Below are positions 37,235 to 45,773 of a DNA stretch of 64,000 nt, piece after piece (the first letter of the stretch is position 1; each line of letters begins with the position of its first letter). The notes under the pieces are model-generated. The model made no database searches. It had not been told where the DNA came from and saw nothing but the letters and a program-made list of their open reading frames with translations. The translations under genes were made by a program, and so were the position numbers. Source of the DNA: Bosea sp. 29B (lineage in GTDB: Bacteria; Pseudomonadota; Alphaproteobacteria; Rhizobiales; Beijerinckiaceae); contig NZ_LR733817.1 in the NCBI RefSeq assembly GCF_902506165.1, forward strand, positions 4,249,027 through 4,313,026. The letters run 5' to 3'.

Positions 37235-37687
37235 ATGACACGCGATGCGATGACACCGGATTCCGAAGACAAGGCAGCCGGGGCCGCCGAGGCCTGGCGG
37301 CTGATGTTCGGCTTCCTGATGCGCTCGGCGCCCGAGCGACTGCTGGCCCAGCAGGAGCGGGGGCTGACGCCGAACGATTCCCGCGCCCTGTTCTCGCTCC
37401 TCGCTGACGACAAGCCGATGGGCGCGCTGGCGAAGGAATGGAGCTGCGATCCCTCGACCGCGACCTGGCTGGTCGACCGGCTGGAGCGGGCTGGACTGGC
37501 CGAGCGCGTTGCCTCGACTGCCGACCGGCGCGTGAAGCTGGTGCGGGTGACGGAAAAGGGCAGGGCGACCGTGCAGGAGCTGACGGCGGCCTATCACCGG
37601 CCGCCGGCCGAGCTCACCCTGTTGGCGCAGGGCGATCTGGCTGAGCTCGCCCGTATTCTGAGGATACTGCAGCCGGACAAGGCATGA
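37235..37687 (+). CDS. MarR-family transcriptional regulator
   Basis: A 150-residue winged-helix protein of the MarR family. The recognition region is MGALAKEWSCDPSTATWLVD and the wing is ASTADRRVKLVRVTEKG. It probably represses both itself and the divergent monooxygenase by binding the paired dyads at 37176-37206, with release by a phenolic ligand. AAGGTC upstream of the ATG is a modest ribosome site. Confidence 0.9.
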   Translation: MTRDAMTPDSEDKAAGAAEAWRLMFGFLMRSAPERLLAQQERGLTPNDSRALFSLLADDKPMGALAKEWSCDPSTATWLVDRLERAGLAERVASTADRRVKLVRVTEKGRATVQELTAAYHRPPAELTLLAQGDLAELARILRILQPDKA

Positions 37688-37803
37688 ACGTTGCCGAATG
37701 CCTATGCGATGCAATCTCGGGCGCGCTGCGCTTACGCTACTGACGTCCGTGCGCGCATTCCCGGCATAGTGCGGCTGAAACGTCTCCCGGGAGATGCCGA
37801 CGC

Positions 37804-38877
37804 ATGACCACGCCCATCCGGATCGGCGCCCTGGCGCCGCTGTCGCCGCCTGGCTGGGTCGAGGCCGGCCAGCATCTTCTCGCCGGGCTCGAGCTCGCCG
37901 CCGCCGAGGTCAACGGTGCCGGGGGCATCAACGGAAGGCCCCTCGAGCTGATCGTACGCGACACCGCGGCCGATCCGCAGAAGGCGGTGGCCGCCGTCGA
38001 TGAACTGGCTGGCCTGGGCGTCGCTGCCCTGGCCGGGGAGTACCACAGCGTCGTCGCCCGCGCCGCTGCGGCGAGGGCCGATGCCCTAGGGCTGCCGTTC
38101 CTCTGCTCCTCGGCGGTGCTCGATGCGCTCACCGAGCAGCCGACGGATTGGGTCGCGCGCATCGCCCCGGCGCAATCCCGCGGCTGGCGACTCTATGCCG
38201 ACTTCCTGCTCGATGCGGGCCATCGGCGGATCGCCGTGGCAACCGTGCCGAGCGTCTATTGGGCCTCCGGGACCGGCATCCTGCGGGATCACCTTGCGCC
38301 GCAGGGCGGCAGCGTGATCGAGTTCGGCATGGGCTCGCTCACGCCCGCCGCGCTATGCGACGAACCTGTCGATAAGGGTGCCACGGCCTTGCTGCTCCTG
38401 GTTGGCCATCCCGAGCCAGCGGTCTCGATCGTCAAGGCCATCTACAGCGATCCGCGCCTTGGCGGCCTCCTGATCGGTGCGCCGGCCGGGCCGCCGGAGC
38501 TGCCGGGATGGCTGGCGTTGCTGGGCAAGGAGGGCACAGCGATCCCGTTCCTGCGCTATCTGCCGGAGCAACTCCCCTCGCTCGGGCTGCGGGTCGAGGC
38601 GGCGCTGCGCGAGCGGCTGATGCAGGCGCCGTCCTTCGTCGCCTTCGAGGGCTACGACACGATCGCTGTTCTTGCCGCGATGCTGCGGTCCCACGGCACC
38701 GAGCCGGGACGTCTGGCGCAAGCCTGGTCCGAGGTGTCGGTCGAGGGCACGCGCGGGCGGATCGGCTTCTCGCGCGTGCCGGGCATCGGCGTCTGGCAAT
38801 GGGCCTGGCCACCGATCCAGGTGGTTGACCGGGACCCGGTGGCGCCCGATCGCTTCAGGGTCCTGCACGCCGGCTGA
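37804..38877 (+). CDS. Type I periplasmic-binding-fold protein without signal peptide
   Basis: A 357-residue protein of the LivK/AmiC-like ligand-binding family. It starts directly with the first strand (TTPIRIGALAPLSPPGWVEA) after ATG 37804, which has GGGAG about 8 bases upstream. There is no hydrophobic leader in any in-frame extension, so it should stay in the cytoplasm, as AmiC does in Pseudomonas. AmiC-type proteins sense ligands and control a regulator. Here the neighbours are a MarR gene and pyrE, and no permease or ATPase is adjacent. A ligand sensor is the favoured reading. Confidence 0.83.
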   Translation: MTTPIRIGALAPLSPPGWVEAGQHLLAGLELAAAEVNGAGGINGRPLELIVRDTAADPQKAVAAVDELAGLGVAALAGEYHSVVARAAAARADALGLPFLCSSAVLDALTEQPTDWVARIAPAQSRGWRLYADFLLDAGHRRIAVATVPSVYWASGTGILRDHLAPQGGSVIEFGMGSLTPAALCDEPVDKGATALLLLVGHPEPAVSIVKAIYSDPRLGGLLIGAPAGPPELPGWLALLGKEGTAIPFLRYLPEQLPSLGLRVEAALRERLMQAPSFVAFEGYDTIAVLAAMLRSHGTEPGRLAQAWSEVSVEGTRGRIGFSRVPGIGVWQWAWPPIQVVDRDPVAPDRFRVLHAG

Positions 38878-38907
38878 GAACCTGCCCAGCCGGCCGGGCT
38901 TTCGTCC

Positions 38908-39618
38908 TCAGCCGGTCTTGGCCTGGTTGAAGTCCGAGATGCCACCATGCGCGGCCGACCACTTGGCCGGCTCGTTGAGGAAGCTTTCGACCTCGTCCAG
39001 CACCTTCGGCTCGAAATGGCCGCTCGCCTTGGCGACCTTGAGCACGTCCCACCAGGTGGTGAGATAGTGCAGGCCGACGCCGATCTCCTTCATCATCTCG
39101 CGCCCTTGCGGGAAGATGTCGTAGTAGAACAGCACGAAGCAGTGATCGACCTTGGCGCCGGCATCGCGCAGCGCCTTGCAGAAATTGACCTTGCTGCCGC
39201 CATCGGTGGCGAGGTCCTCGACCAGCAGCGTGCGTGCGCCCTCGACGACCTCGCCCTCGATCTGGGCATTGCGGCCGAAACCCTTGGGCTTCTTGCGAAC
39301 ATATTGCATCGGCAGCGACAGGCGATCGGAGATCCAGGCGGCGAAGGGAATGCCGGCCGTCTCGCCACCGGCGACGATGTCGATCGATTCATAGCCGATG
39401 TCGCGCACGATGGTGGTCGCGGCGAAGTCGATCAGCGAGGATCGCAACCGCGGGAAGGAGATGATCTTGCGGCAGTCGATATAGACCGGGCTCGCCCAGC
39501 CGGAGGTGAAGATGAAGGGCTTGTCGCTATAGAAGTGGACCGCCTTGATCTCCAGCAGCATCTTGGCCGCTTCGAGCGCGATGGTGTCCCGGTCGACCGG
39601 CATGTAGAGATTGGGCAT
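38908..39618 (-). CDS. pyrE: Orotate phosphoribosyltransferase
   Basis: A 236-residue phosphoribosyltransferase that makes orotidine 5'-phosphate from orotate and PRPP in de novo UMP synthesis. The PRPP motif is [14 protein letters not shown], and the flexible catalytic loop has [19 protein letters not shown] 39618 follows GGAGAACGAG; the open frame to 39687 has no ribosome site. It is divergent from pyrC. An inverted repeat in its leader (39655-39700) may take part in control. Confidence 0.93.
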   Translation of the reverse strand: MPNLYMPVDRDTIALEAAKMLLEIKAVHFYSDKPFIFTSGWASPVYIDCRKIISFPRLRSSLIDFAATTIVRDIGYESIDIVAGGETAGIPFAAWISDRLSLPMQYVRKKPKGFGRNAQIEGEVVEGARTLLVEDLATDGGSKVNFCKALRDAGAKVDHCFVLFYYDIFPQGREMMKEIGVGLHYLTTWWDVLKVAKASGHFEPKVLDEVESFLNEPAKWSAAHGGISDFNQAKTG

Positions 39619-39654
39619 GGTCTCGTTCTCCAGGGCCAGCGCGCGCCATCCTTC

Positions 39655-39700
39655 GCCGTTTGCAGGCGTTGGCGCGGCTCGTGTCAAATTCGCAAACGGC
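39655..39700 (-). promoter_or_regulatory. Inverted repeat in the pyrE leader
   Basis: GCCGTTTGC (39655-39663) and GCAAACGGC (39692-39700) are perfect 9-bp complements with a 28-base loop. A TTGACA (39687-39682, minus) with a weak TGCAAA at -10 lies inside, so the arms flank or overlap the pyrE promoter. It could be an operator or part of a leader structure. Confidence 0.35.
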
Positions 39701-39856
39701 CCCTTCTCGACAGGTTGCCGGTGAAGGTCAATCCCCGCTGTGCACTGTCCCCGGCAGGATTGTTTCGATGTGCTCGCGCGGCCCCGCCAAGGCGGCTATG
39801 GAAGGCCAGCTCGCCGGCGGATTCGTTTGGCGGGCAGGTCAGCACAGGGGCAGGTC

Positions 39857-40951
39857 ATGAGCGTTACGGAACTCTTCGGCAGCACGGAAGCCAAGGCGGC
39901 CACCCCGACGCAGACCCTGACGATCCGCCGTCCCGACGACTGGCATGTCCATCTGCGCGACGGCGCCATGCTGAAGGCGGTGCTGCCCTTTACCGCCGCC
40001 CAGTTCAAACGCGGCATCATCATGCCGAACCTGGTGCCGCCGGTGACATCAGTCGACGCGGCCTTCGCCTATCGCGAGCGCATCCTCGCGGCACGACCGG
40101 AGGGCAACGATTTCACCCCGCTGATGACCTGCTATCTCACCGACTCGACCAATCCGGACGAGATCGAGCGCGGCTTCCGCGAGGGCGTTTGGGCTGCCGC
40201 CAAGCTCTATCCCTCGGGCGCCACGACCAATTCCCATCATGGTGTCACCAATATTCCGAAGCTCGCCCCGGTGCTGGAGCGGATGGAAAAGGTCGGCATG
40301 CCGGTCCTCGTCCATGGCGAGGCGACCGACCCGGCCGTCGACATCTTCGACCGCGAGGCGGTGTTCATGGAGACCGAGATGCTGCCGCTGCTGAAGCGGC
40401 ATCAGGGCCTCAAGGTCGTGGTCGAGCACGTCACCACGGCCGAGACGGTCGAGCTGGTGCGCGCTCATGCCGGCCGGGCGGCGGGCACGGTGACGCCGCA
40501 TCACCTGATCATCAACCGCACCTCGATCTTCCAGGGCGGGCTCCGGCCGCATCTCTATTGCCTGCCGGTCGCCAAGCGCGAGCGCCATCGCCTCGCTCTG
40601 CGCAAGGCTGTCACCTCCGGCGACGGCAATTTCTTCATCGGCACCGACACCGCCCCGCATCTGCGCAGCGCCAAGCAGGCCGAATGCTGCTCGGCCGGCG
40701 TCTTCGGCGGCGCCACCGCCCTCCAGACCTATGTCCAGGTCTTCGACGACGAGGGCGCACTTGCCCATTTCGAGGCCTTCGCCTCGGAGAACGGCGCGCG
40801 CTTCTACGGGCTGCCGCTGAACGAGGGCACGATCACGCTGGAGAAGCGGCCCTGCCGGGTCTCGCCGACCGTGGCCGTCGGCGAGGAAGACGTCGTCATC
40901 TTCCGTGGCGGCGAGGAATTGCCCTGGTCGCTGGGCGAGGTCAGGGGCTGA
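39857..40951 (+). CDS. pyrC: Dihydroorotase (class II)
   Basis: A 364-residue zinc amidohydrolase that interconverts carbamoyl-aspartate and dihydroorotate. The metal ligands are in DDWHVHLRDG, VLVHGEATD, TVTPHHLI and FFIGTDTAPH, and KLYPSGATTNSHHGV holds the carboxylated lysine. ATG 39857 follows AGGGGCAGG and begins the conserved protein; the open frame to 39740 is untranslated leader. It stands divergent from pyrE, giving two pyrimidine genes with a shared control region. Confidence 0.94.
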   Translation: MSVTELFGSTEAKAATPTQTLTIRRPDDWHVHLRDGAMLKAVLPFTAAQFKRGIIMPNLVPPVTSVDAAFAYRERILAARPEGNDFTPLMTCYLTDSTNPDEIERGFREGVWAAAKLYPSGATTNSHHGVTNIPKLAPVLERMEKVGMPVLVHGEATDPAVDIFDREAVFMETEMLPLLKRHQGLKVVVEHVTTAETVELVRAHAGRAAGTVTPHHLIINRTSIFQGGLRPHLYCLPVAKRERHRLALRKAVTSGDGNFFIGTDTAPHLRSAKQAECCSAGVFGGATALQTYVQVFDDEGALAHFEAFASENGARFYGLPLNEGTITLEKRPCRVSPTVAVGEEDVVIFRGGEELPWSLGEVRG

Positions 40952-40957
40952 ACCTCG

Positions 40958-41056
40958 ACGTCATGCTCGCCCTTGTGGCGAGCATCCACATCTTGAACAC
41001 AGCCTGCGCTCTATGAAGCGAAGACGTGGATGGTCGGGACAAGCCCGACCATGACG
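40958..41056. repeat. Paired-hairpin intergenic repeat
   Basis: Two perfect 9-bp hairpins, ATGCTCGCC/GGCGAGCAT (40963-40985) and ATGGTCGGG/CCCGACCAT (41030-41052), both with 5-base loops, lie in a unit that begins and ends with GTCAT and ATGAC. This is a short palindromic repeat typical of Hyphomicrobiales intergenic DNA. It can also act as a terminator between convergent pyrC and the amidase gene. Confidence 0.65.
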
Positions 41057-41081
41057 GGAAGGTACGTCCGCGCGCTGATGC

Positions 41082-42368
41082 TCAGCCCGCCGCAGCCGGC
41101 TCGATCAACTTCGCAATGTTGAGCAGTTGCTGGTCCCGTCCGGCGACCGCGCTCAGCATCAATCCGCCAGAGAGCTTGTCGCCGAGCGGCATCGGCAGCG
41201 AGATCGAGCACAGGTCGAACAGGTTGCCGAAGGCCGGGTTGCGCAGGATCAGCCGGTTCGCGTTGAAGAAGGCCTCGTCACCGGCCTCCATTGCCGCGAT
41301 CGTCGGCGCCTCGATCGGCACGGTCGGCGCCAGGAAGCCGTCGAGCCCGTCGAGCTGAGCCGCGAACCTGGCGATCAGAGAGCGGCGCTTTTCCATGGCG
41401 ATGATGTAGTCGGCCGCCTTGCACGGCACGCCGATGGCGATGCGGGCCGCAACGCGCCGGTCATAGGAATCGGCCTTGCTGGCCATGAGGTCGCGATGTA
41501 CCGCCGCGGCCTCGATCGTGACGAGCGGCACCGGAGCGATCGCCAGCATCTCCTTGTAGAACCCGTCGAGATCGACCGGCTCGACCGCGATGCCGAGCCG
41601 CGTCACGCGTTCGATCGCCGCCTCATAGGCCTTGGCGACGGACGGATCGGCCTCGGCCAGGAAGCCGCCGCGCGCCACGCCGAGGCGGATACGGGCCGGC
41701 GAGAGCCCGTCCGCGAGGTCGAAGGGCCGGTCGGCGAGCACCGAGAGCAGGCGCGCGCAGCCGGCGACATCCTTGGCCAGCGGGCCGATCGAGTCGAGGC
41801 TCGGCGCCAGCGGGAAGCAGCCCTCGTCGGGAACCGTCTTATGCGTCGGCTTCATCCCGGTGATGCCGTTGAAGGCGGCAGGGATCCGGCAGGAGCCGCC
41901 GGTGTCGGTGCCGACCGTCAGCTCCGACGAGCCTTCCGCCACGGAGACCGCCGCGCCGGAGGAGGAGCCGCCGGGGATGCGCGCCTTGTCGACGGCACTG
42001 CCCGGCGTGCCGAAGGTGTTGTTCAGGCCGATGCCGGAGAAGGCGAACTCGGTCATGTTGGTCTTGCCGATGATCACTGCGCCGGCCCGGCGCAGTCGCG
42101 CCACCGAGGGCGCATCCTGAGCCGCGGGGGCTGCGCCCTTCAGTGCGCTCGAGCCGGCCCAGGTCGTGATGCCCTTCACGTCGAGCAGGTCCTTGACCGA
42201 GACGATCGTGCCGTCGATCGCGCTCAGCTGCAGCCCGGCCTCGCGGCGGCGATCGGCGGCGTCGGCCTCGACGCGCGCCGTGTCGGTGAGGAGCTTGGTG
42301 AACACCGGGGTGCCGTCGCCGATGCGGGCGAGATTGGCTTCGAGCTTGTCGCGGACGCTGCGGGACAT
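41082..42368 (-). CDS. Amidase (amidase signature family)
   Basis: A 428-residue amidase. The Ser-cisSer-Lys triad is visible as the Lys of VSVKDLLDV near residue 57, the cis-Ser of GGSSSGAAVSVAEG near residue 130, and the nucleophile Ser in GTDTGGSCRIPAAFNG near residue 154. Length and architecture match the AtzF/GatA-like family, which hydrolyses small amides or ureido compounds. Substrate cannot be deduced. It has no tRNA amidotransferase partners nearby. Confidence 0.9.
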   Translation of the reverse strand: MSRSVRDKLEANLARIGDGTPVFTKLLTDTARVEADAADRRREAGLQLSAIDGTIVSVKDLLDVKGITTWAGSSALKGAAPAAQDAPSVARLRRAGAVIIGKTNMTEFAFSGIGLNNTFGTPGSAVDKARIPGGSSSGAAVSVAEGSSELTVGTDTGGSCRIPAAFNGITGMKPTHKTVPDEGCFPLAPSLDSIGPLAKDVAGCARLLSVLADRPFDLADGLSPARIRLGVARGGFLAEADPSVAKAYEAAIERVTRLGIAVEPVDLDGFYKEMLAIAPVPLVTIEAAAVHRDLMASKADSYDRRVAARIAIGVPCKAADYIIAMEKRRSLIARFAAQLDGLDGFLAPTVPIEAPTIAAMEAGDEAFFNANRLILRNPAFGNLFDLCSISLPMPLGDKLSGGLMLSAVAGRDQQLLNIAKLIEPAAAG

Positions 42369-42477
42369 CGGGCGGACCTGGCTGGTGGGTGGGCGCGCGG
42401 CGGGTGCCGGCGCATCTGGTTAGGCCAGTTCGCGATGTGATGGAACCGCCGGCCCGTCATCCCGGCCTTGCGTGGGG

Positions 42478-43458
42478 CTAGGCCGCTTGCTCGGGCTGAT
42501 GGGCGAGCGCTTCCGCGGCGATGCCACCAGGGCAGGGCAACAGCGGCTTGCCTTGAAGCAGCGCGTTCCGGGCGAATAGTTCGGCAAGCCAGTCGACGAA
42601 GACGCGGACCTTGTTGGAGAGATGGCGGTTCGGCGGATAGATAATGTGCAGCGGCTTCGGCTTGGTGCACCAATCGGTCAGGATCGGCACAAGCCGGCCA
42701 GAGGCGATGTGCGCCATCGCCATGAAGGTCGGCACCTGCATGACGCCGAGCCCCGCCAGTCCGGCGGCGACATAGCCGGTGCCGTCGTTCAGGGAGACGA
42801 CATGGTCGCCCTGGATTTCGATCGTCTCCTTCGGGCTGGCGAAGGTGAAGGGCATGATGCGGCTGGTGCCGGCCCGGCGATAGCCGATCGTGAGATGGCC
42901 ATCCTCCAGATCGCGCGGGTGCCGCGGCGTGCCGTGCTTGGCGAGATAGCCCGGCGTCGCACAGGTGATCAGCATCATCTCGCCGATGCGGCGGGCGATC
43001 AGGCTCTGGTCGTCGATCGCGCCGGCACGGATGGCGAGGTCGAGATTCTCGCCGATCAGGTCGGCTGGCCGATCGGACAGGCCCATGTCGATCTGGATCT
43101 CGGGATAGCGCGCAAGGAAGCCGGGCAGGGCCGGCAGGATGATGTCGGTGGCGAACGAGGCGCTGACATCGACGCGTAGCCGCCCGCTCGGCCGGGCCTG
43201 CGAGGAGGTCATGCTCTGGTCGAGCTCGTCGATCTCGCCGAGCACGCGCAGCGCCCGCTCGTAATAGGCGGCGCCATCCATCGTCACGGTGACGCGGCGC
43301 GTCGTGCGGTTGAGCAACTGCGCGTGCAGATGCCCTTCGAGCTGTTGGATCAGCTTGGTCACGGTCGGCTTGGGCAGGTCGAGCAGTTCCGCGGCGCGGG
43401 TGAAGGTGCCGACTTCGACGACGCGCACGAAGGCGCGCATGGCGTTGAGCTGATCCAT
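42478..43458 (-). CDS. LysR-family transcriptional regulator
   Basis: A 326-residue LysR protein of the MDQLNAMRAFVRVVE type, with GTFTRAAELLDLPKPTVTKL as the helix-turn-helix and an effector domain after residue 90. ATG 43458 matches the family start; the open frame to 43560 is leader. It is divergent from an alpha/beta hydrolase followed by an RND efflux pair, with a perfect 14-bp palindrome between. By position it probably controls that hydrolase and efflux unit. Confidence 0.9.
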   Translation of the reverse strand: MDQLNAMRAFVRVVEVGTFTRAAELLDLPKPTVTKLIQQLEGHLHAQLLNRTTRRVTVTMDGAAYYERALRVLGEIDELDQSMTSSQARPSGRLRVDVSASFATDIILPALPGFLARYPEIQIDMGLSDRPADLIGENLDLAIRAGAIDDQSLIARRIGEMMLITCATPGYLAKHGTPRHPRDLEDGHLTIGYRRAGTSRIMPFTFASPKETIEIQGDHVVSLNDGTGYVAAGLAGLGVMQVPTFMAMAHIASGRLVPILTDWCTKPKPLHIIYPPNRHLSNKVRVFVDWLAELFARNALLQGKPLLPCPGGIAAEALAHQPEQAA

Positions 43459-43486
43459 GTCGAGGCTCCGGATGATCCGTCGATTG

Positions 43487-43500
43487 TTTCCATATGGAAA
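43487..43500. promoter_or_regulatory. 14-bp palindrome between LysR and hydrolase genes
   Basis: TTTCCATATGGAAA is a perfect palindrome, AT-rich relative to its surroundings, in the divergent gap 29 bp from the LysR ATG. It is the best candidate binding site for that regulator. Confidence 0.55.
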
Positions 43501-43586
43501 TAATGTAGGAGCAGAACGGCAGTTTATTAAGCGGAGAGCATCACCTAAATCGTGATGCACCGCAACATTCGTCAGGCGTCACCGCC

Positions 43587-44423
43587 ATGCTCGCTCCGTC
43601 CGTCCCCGAAAGCCGCTATCGCCGCGCCGTCTTCTGGCGCGAGCAGAGCGTCGCGGTCGGGCGCGACAAGCTCGCCGGGCGGCTCTATGCGCCCGCAGCC
43701 GTGCCGGACGAGGCGGGCCTCGTCGTTCATCTGCATGGCGGCACGTTTGACAGCGGCACTCTTGCTTCCGGTGAAGCTGTCGCGACCACGCTGGCCGAGG
43801 CCGGCGCGATCGTGATCTCGCTGCCTTATCCGCTCGCCCCCGCCAATCCGTTCCCGCAGGCGCTCGAAGCCTCCTATGCTGCGCTCGAGAAGATCGCCCG
43901 CGACAAGGCGCGCTGGGTCGGCAAGAACGCGCCGCTCTATGTGGCGGGCGAGGAGGCCGGCGGCAATCTCGCCGCGGCGCTCGCCATGATGGCGCGCGAT
44001 CGGCACGGGCCGCCGCTCGCCGGCCAGATCCTGTTCTCGCCGATGCTCGATTCCTGCCTCGGCACCTATTCCTTCCGCAATGCCGAGGCTGGCCCGGTCG
44101 GCTGCCGCTGGGCCGACGGCTGGCACGCCTATCTCGGCTCGCCCGAGAAGGCGGCTCATCCTTACGCCGCCCCGGTCAATGCCGTCAGGCTGACCGGGCT
44201 CGCTCCCGCGCTGATCGTCACGGCCGAGGACGACCTGCTGCGCGACGAGAGCATCAACTATGCCCACCGGCTGAAGGCAGCCGGCGTCGACACCACCATC
44301 CGCGTCGTCGGCGGTCCGAGCCGCTGGCCGGACGCCTTCGCCGAAGGGCCCTGCGACGGCACCTGCCTGTGCGCGGCCTGTCACCACGTCAGCGAGTTCT
44401 TCACCGCGACCGCGCCGTCCTAG
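43587..44423 (+). CDS. Alpha/beta-hydrolase (esterase/lipase-like)
   Basis: A 278-residue hydrolase of the hormone-sensitive-lipase-like type. HLHGGTFDSG is the oxyanion motif, and TAEDDLLRDE carries the acidic residue. The usual G-x-S-x-G nucleophile elbow reads AGEEAGGNLA: Glu stands where Ser is expected. The C-terminal region CDGTCLCAACHHVSEF has cysteines close to the histidine position. Catalysis is therefore doubtful or altered. It starts the operon upstream of the RND efflux genes and may process or sense the efflux substrate. Confidence 0.8.
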   Translation: MLAPSVPESRYRRAVFWREQSVAVGRDKLAGRLYAPAAVPDEAGLVVHLHGGTFDSGTLASGEAVATTLAEAGAIVISLPYPLAPANPFPQALEASYAALEKIARDKARWVGKNAPLYVAGEEAGGNLAAALAMMARDRHGPPLAGQILFSPMLDSCLGTYSFRNAEAGPVGCRWADGWHAYLGSPEKAAHPYAAPVNAVRLTGLAPALIVTAEDDLLRDESINYAHRLKAAGVDTTIRVVGGPSRWPDAFAEGPCDGTCLCAACHHVSEFFTATAPS

Positions 44424-44474
44424 CGGCTGCATCGCCCCCGCTCTTTCGATCTCTCTCCACGAAGGAATGAACCC

Positions 44475-45692
44475 ATGATTCTGGGAACGATCCGTCATGC
44501 CCTGTTGGGCGTTACTCTGGCTGCCGGCGTCTCGCTCGCGGCTCTCGCCGTCGCTGTCCACGGCTCGAACACGGCGCAGGGCGACACGGCCCCCGCCGCG
44601 CCGGCCGCAACCCCGGTCTCGGTCGCCACGGTCGAGCAGCGCGAATTGGTCAGTTGGGCCGAGTTCTCCGGCCGGCTCGAGGCGATCGAGCGTGTCGAAA
44701 TCCGCTCGCGCGTCTCCGGCGTGGTCGAGCAGGTGCACTTCTCGCAAGGCGCGCTGGTCAGGCAGGGCGACCTGCTCGTCAGCATCGACCAGGCGCCCTA
44801 CCAGGCCGAGTTCGAGCGTGCCCAGGCGCAGTTGCTCGCCGCCGAGGCGCGCGTTGCGCTCGCTGCGGGCGAGCATGAGCGCGGCCAGAAGCTGATGTCG
44901 ACGCAGAACGTCTCGCAGCGCGACCTCGACACCAGGCTGAATGCGCTGCGCGAGGCGCAGGCCAACGAGCGCGCCGCCCGCGCCGCGCTGCAGTCGGCGC
45001 GGCTCAACCTCGACTACACCCAGATCCGCGCCCCGATCGGCGGCCGCATCGGCCGACTGGAAGTCACCGTCGGCAACCTCGTCGCCGCCGGTGCCAATGC
45101 GCCGCTGCTGACGACTTTGGTCTCGGTCGATCCGGTCTATGCCGGCTTCAACGCCGATGAGGGCTCGCTGCTGAAGGCGCTGGCGACGCTGCCGGCTGAG
45201 CCCGGCAAGCCGCGCGACCTCAAGCGCATCCCGGTGCAGATGACGACCGCGGCGAACGAGGCTGCGCCGGTCTCCGGCCATCTCAACTTCGTCGACAATG
45301 GCATCGACGCCGCGACCGGTACGGTCCGCGTCCGGGCGATCTTCGACAACAAGGACGGCGCGCTGATGCCCGGCCAGTTTGTGCGCCTGCGCATGGGCCA
45401 GGCCAAGTCCGAACCGGCGCTGGTCATCAACGAGCGGGCTGTCGGCACCGACCAGAACAAGAAGTTCGTCTTCGTCGTCGGCAAGGACCACAAGGCCCAG
45501 TGGCGCGAGGTCACCCTCGGCACCGCTGCCGAGGGCCTGCGCATCGTCACCAGCGGGCTGGAAGCGGGCGAGCAGATCGTCGTCAACGGCCTGCAGCGTA
45601 TCCGCCCTGGCGCCTCCGTCGCCCCCGAGCAGGTGCCGATGGCCGAGCGCTCCGAACTGAAGAAGCCCACGACCGAGCTCGCGCAGCGCTAA
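44475..45692 (+). CDS. RND efflux periplasmic adaptor subunit
   Basis: A 405-residue membrane fusion protein. The N-terminal hydrophobic segment (residues 5-27) anchors or exports it. The lipoyl halves surround RVSGVVEQVHFSQGALV and IRAPIGGRIGRLEVTVG, with a coiled-coil hairpin at residues about 100-160, then a beta-barrel and a membrane-proximal domain. It links the RND pump to an outer-membrane channel. No tolC-like gene is in the operon, so a channel from elsewhere must be used. A 9-bp hairpin lies before the pump gene. Confidence 0.93.
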   Translation: MILGTIRHALLGVTLAAGVSLAALAVAVHGSNTAQGDTAPAAPAATPVSVATVEQRELVSWAEFSGRLEAIERVEIRSRVSGVVEQVHFSQGALVRQGDLLVSIDQAPYQAEFERAQAQLLAAEARVALAAGEHERGQKLMSTQNVSQRDLDTRLNALREAQANERAARAALQSARLNLDYTQIRAPIGGRIGRLEVTVGNLVAAGANAPLLTTLVSVDPVYAGFNADEGSLLKALATLPAEPGKPRDLKRIPVQMTTAANEAAPVSGHLNFVDNGIDAATGTVRVRAIFDNKDGALMPGQFVRLRMGQAKSEPALVINERAVGTDQNKKFVFVVGKDHKAQWREVTLGTAAEGLRIVTSGLEAGEQIVVNGLQRIRPGASVAPEQVPMAERSELKKPTTELAQR

Positions 45693-45720
45693 GGCGCGCG
45701 ATCCCATCCCAGTTCTATCG

Positions 45721-45749
45721 CCCCGCCGGCCGCTTCGGGACCGGCGGGG
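45721..45749 (+). terminator. Hairpin between adaptor and pump genes
   Basis: CCCCGCCGG (45721-45729) and CCGGCGGGG (45741-45749) form a perfect 9-bp stem with an 11-base loop. It has no U tract, and the pump start with AAGGGG follows 25 bases on. It is more likely an mRNA processing or attenuation element than a full terminator. Confidence 0.4.
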
Positions 45750-45773
45750 TCGCCGCCTTGAAGGGGCACCCCC

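Noticed and set aside
38878..38907. Possible terminator (AGCC/GGCT) between the binding-fold gene and pyrE
   Set aside because: The stem is only four base pairs and the signal is too weak to list.
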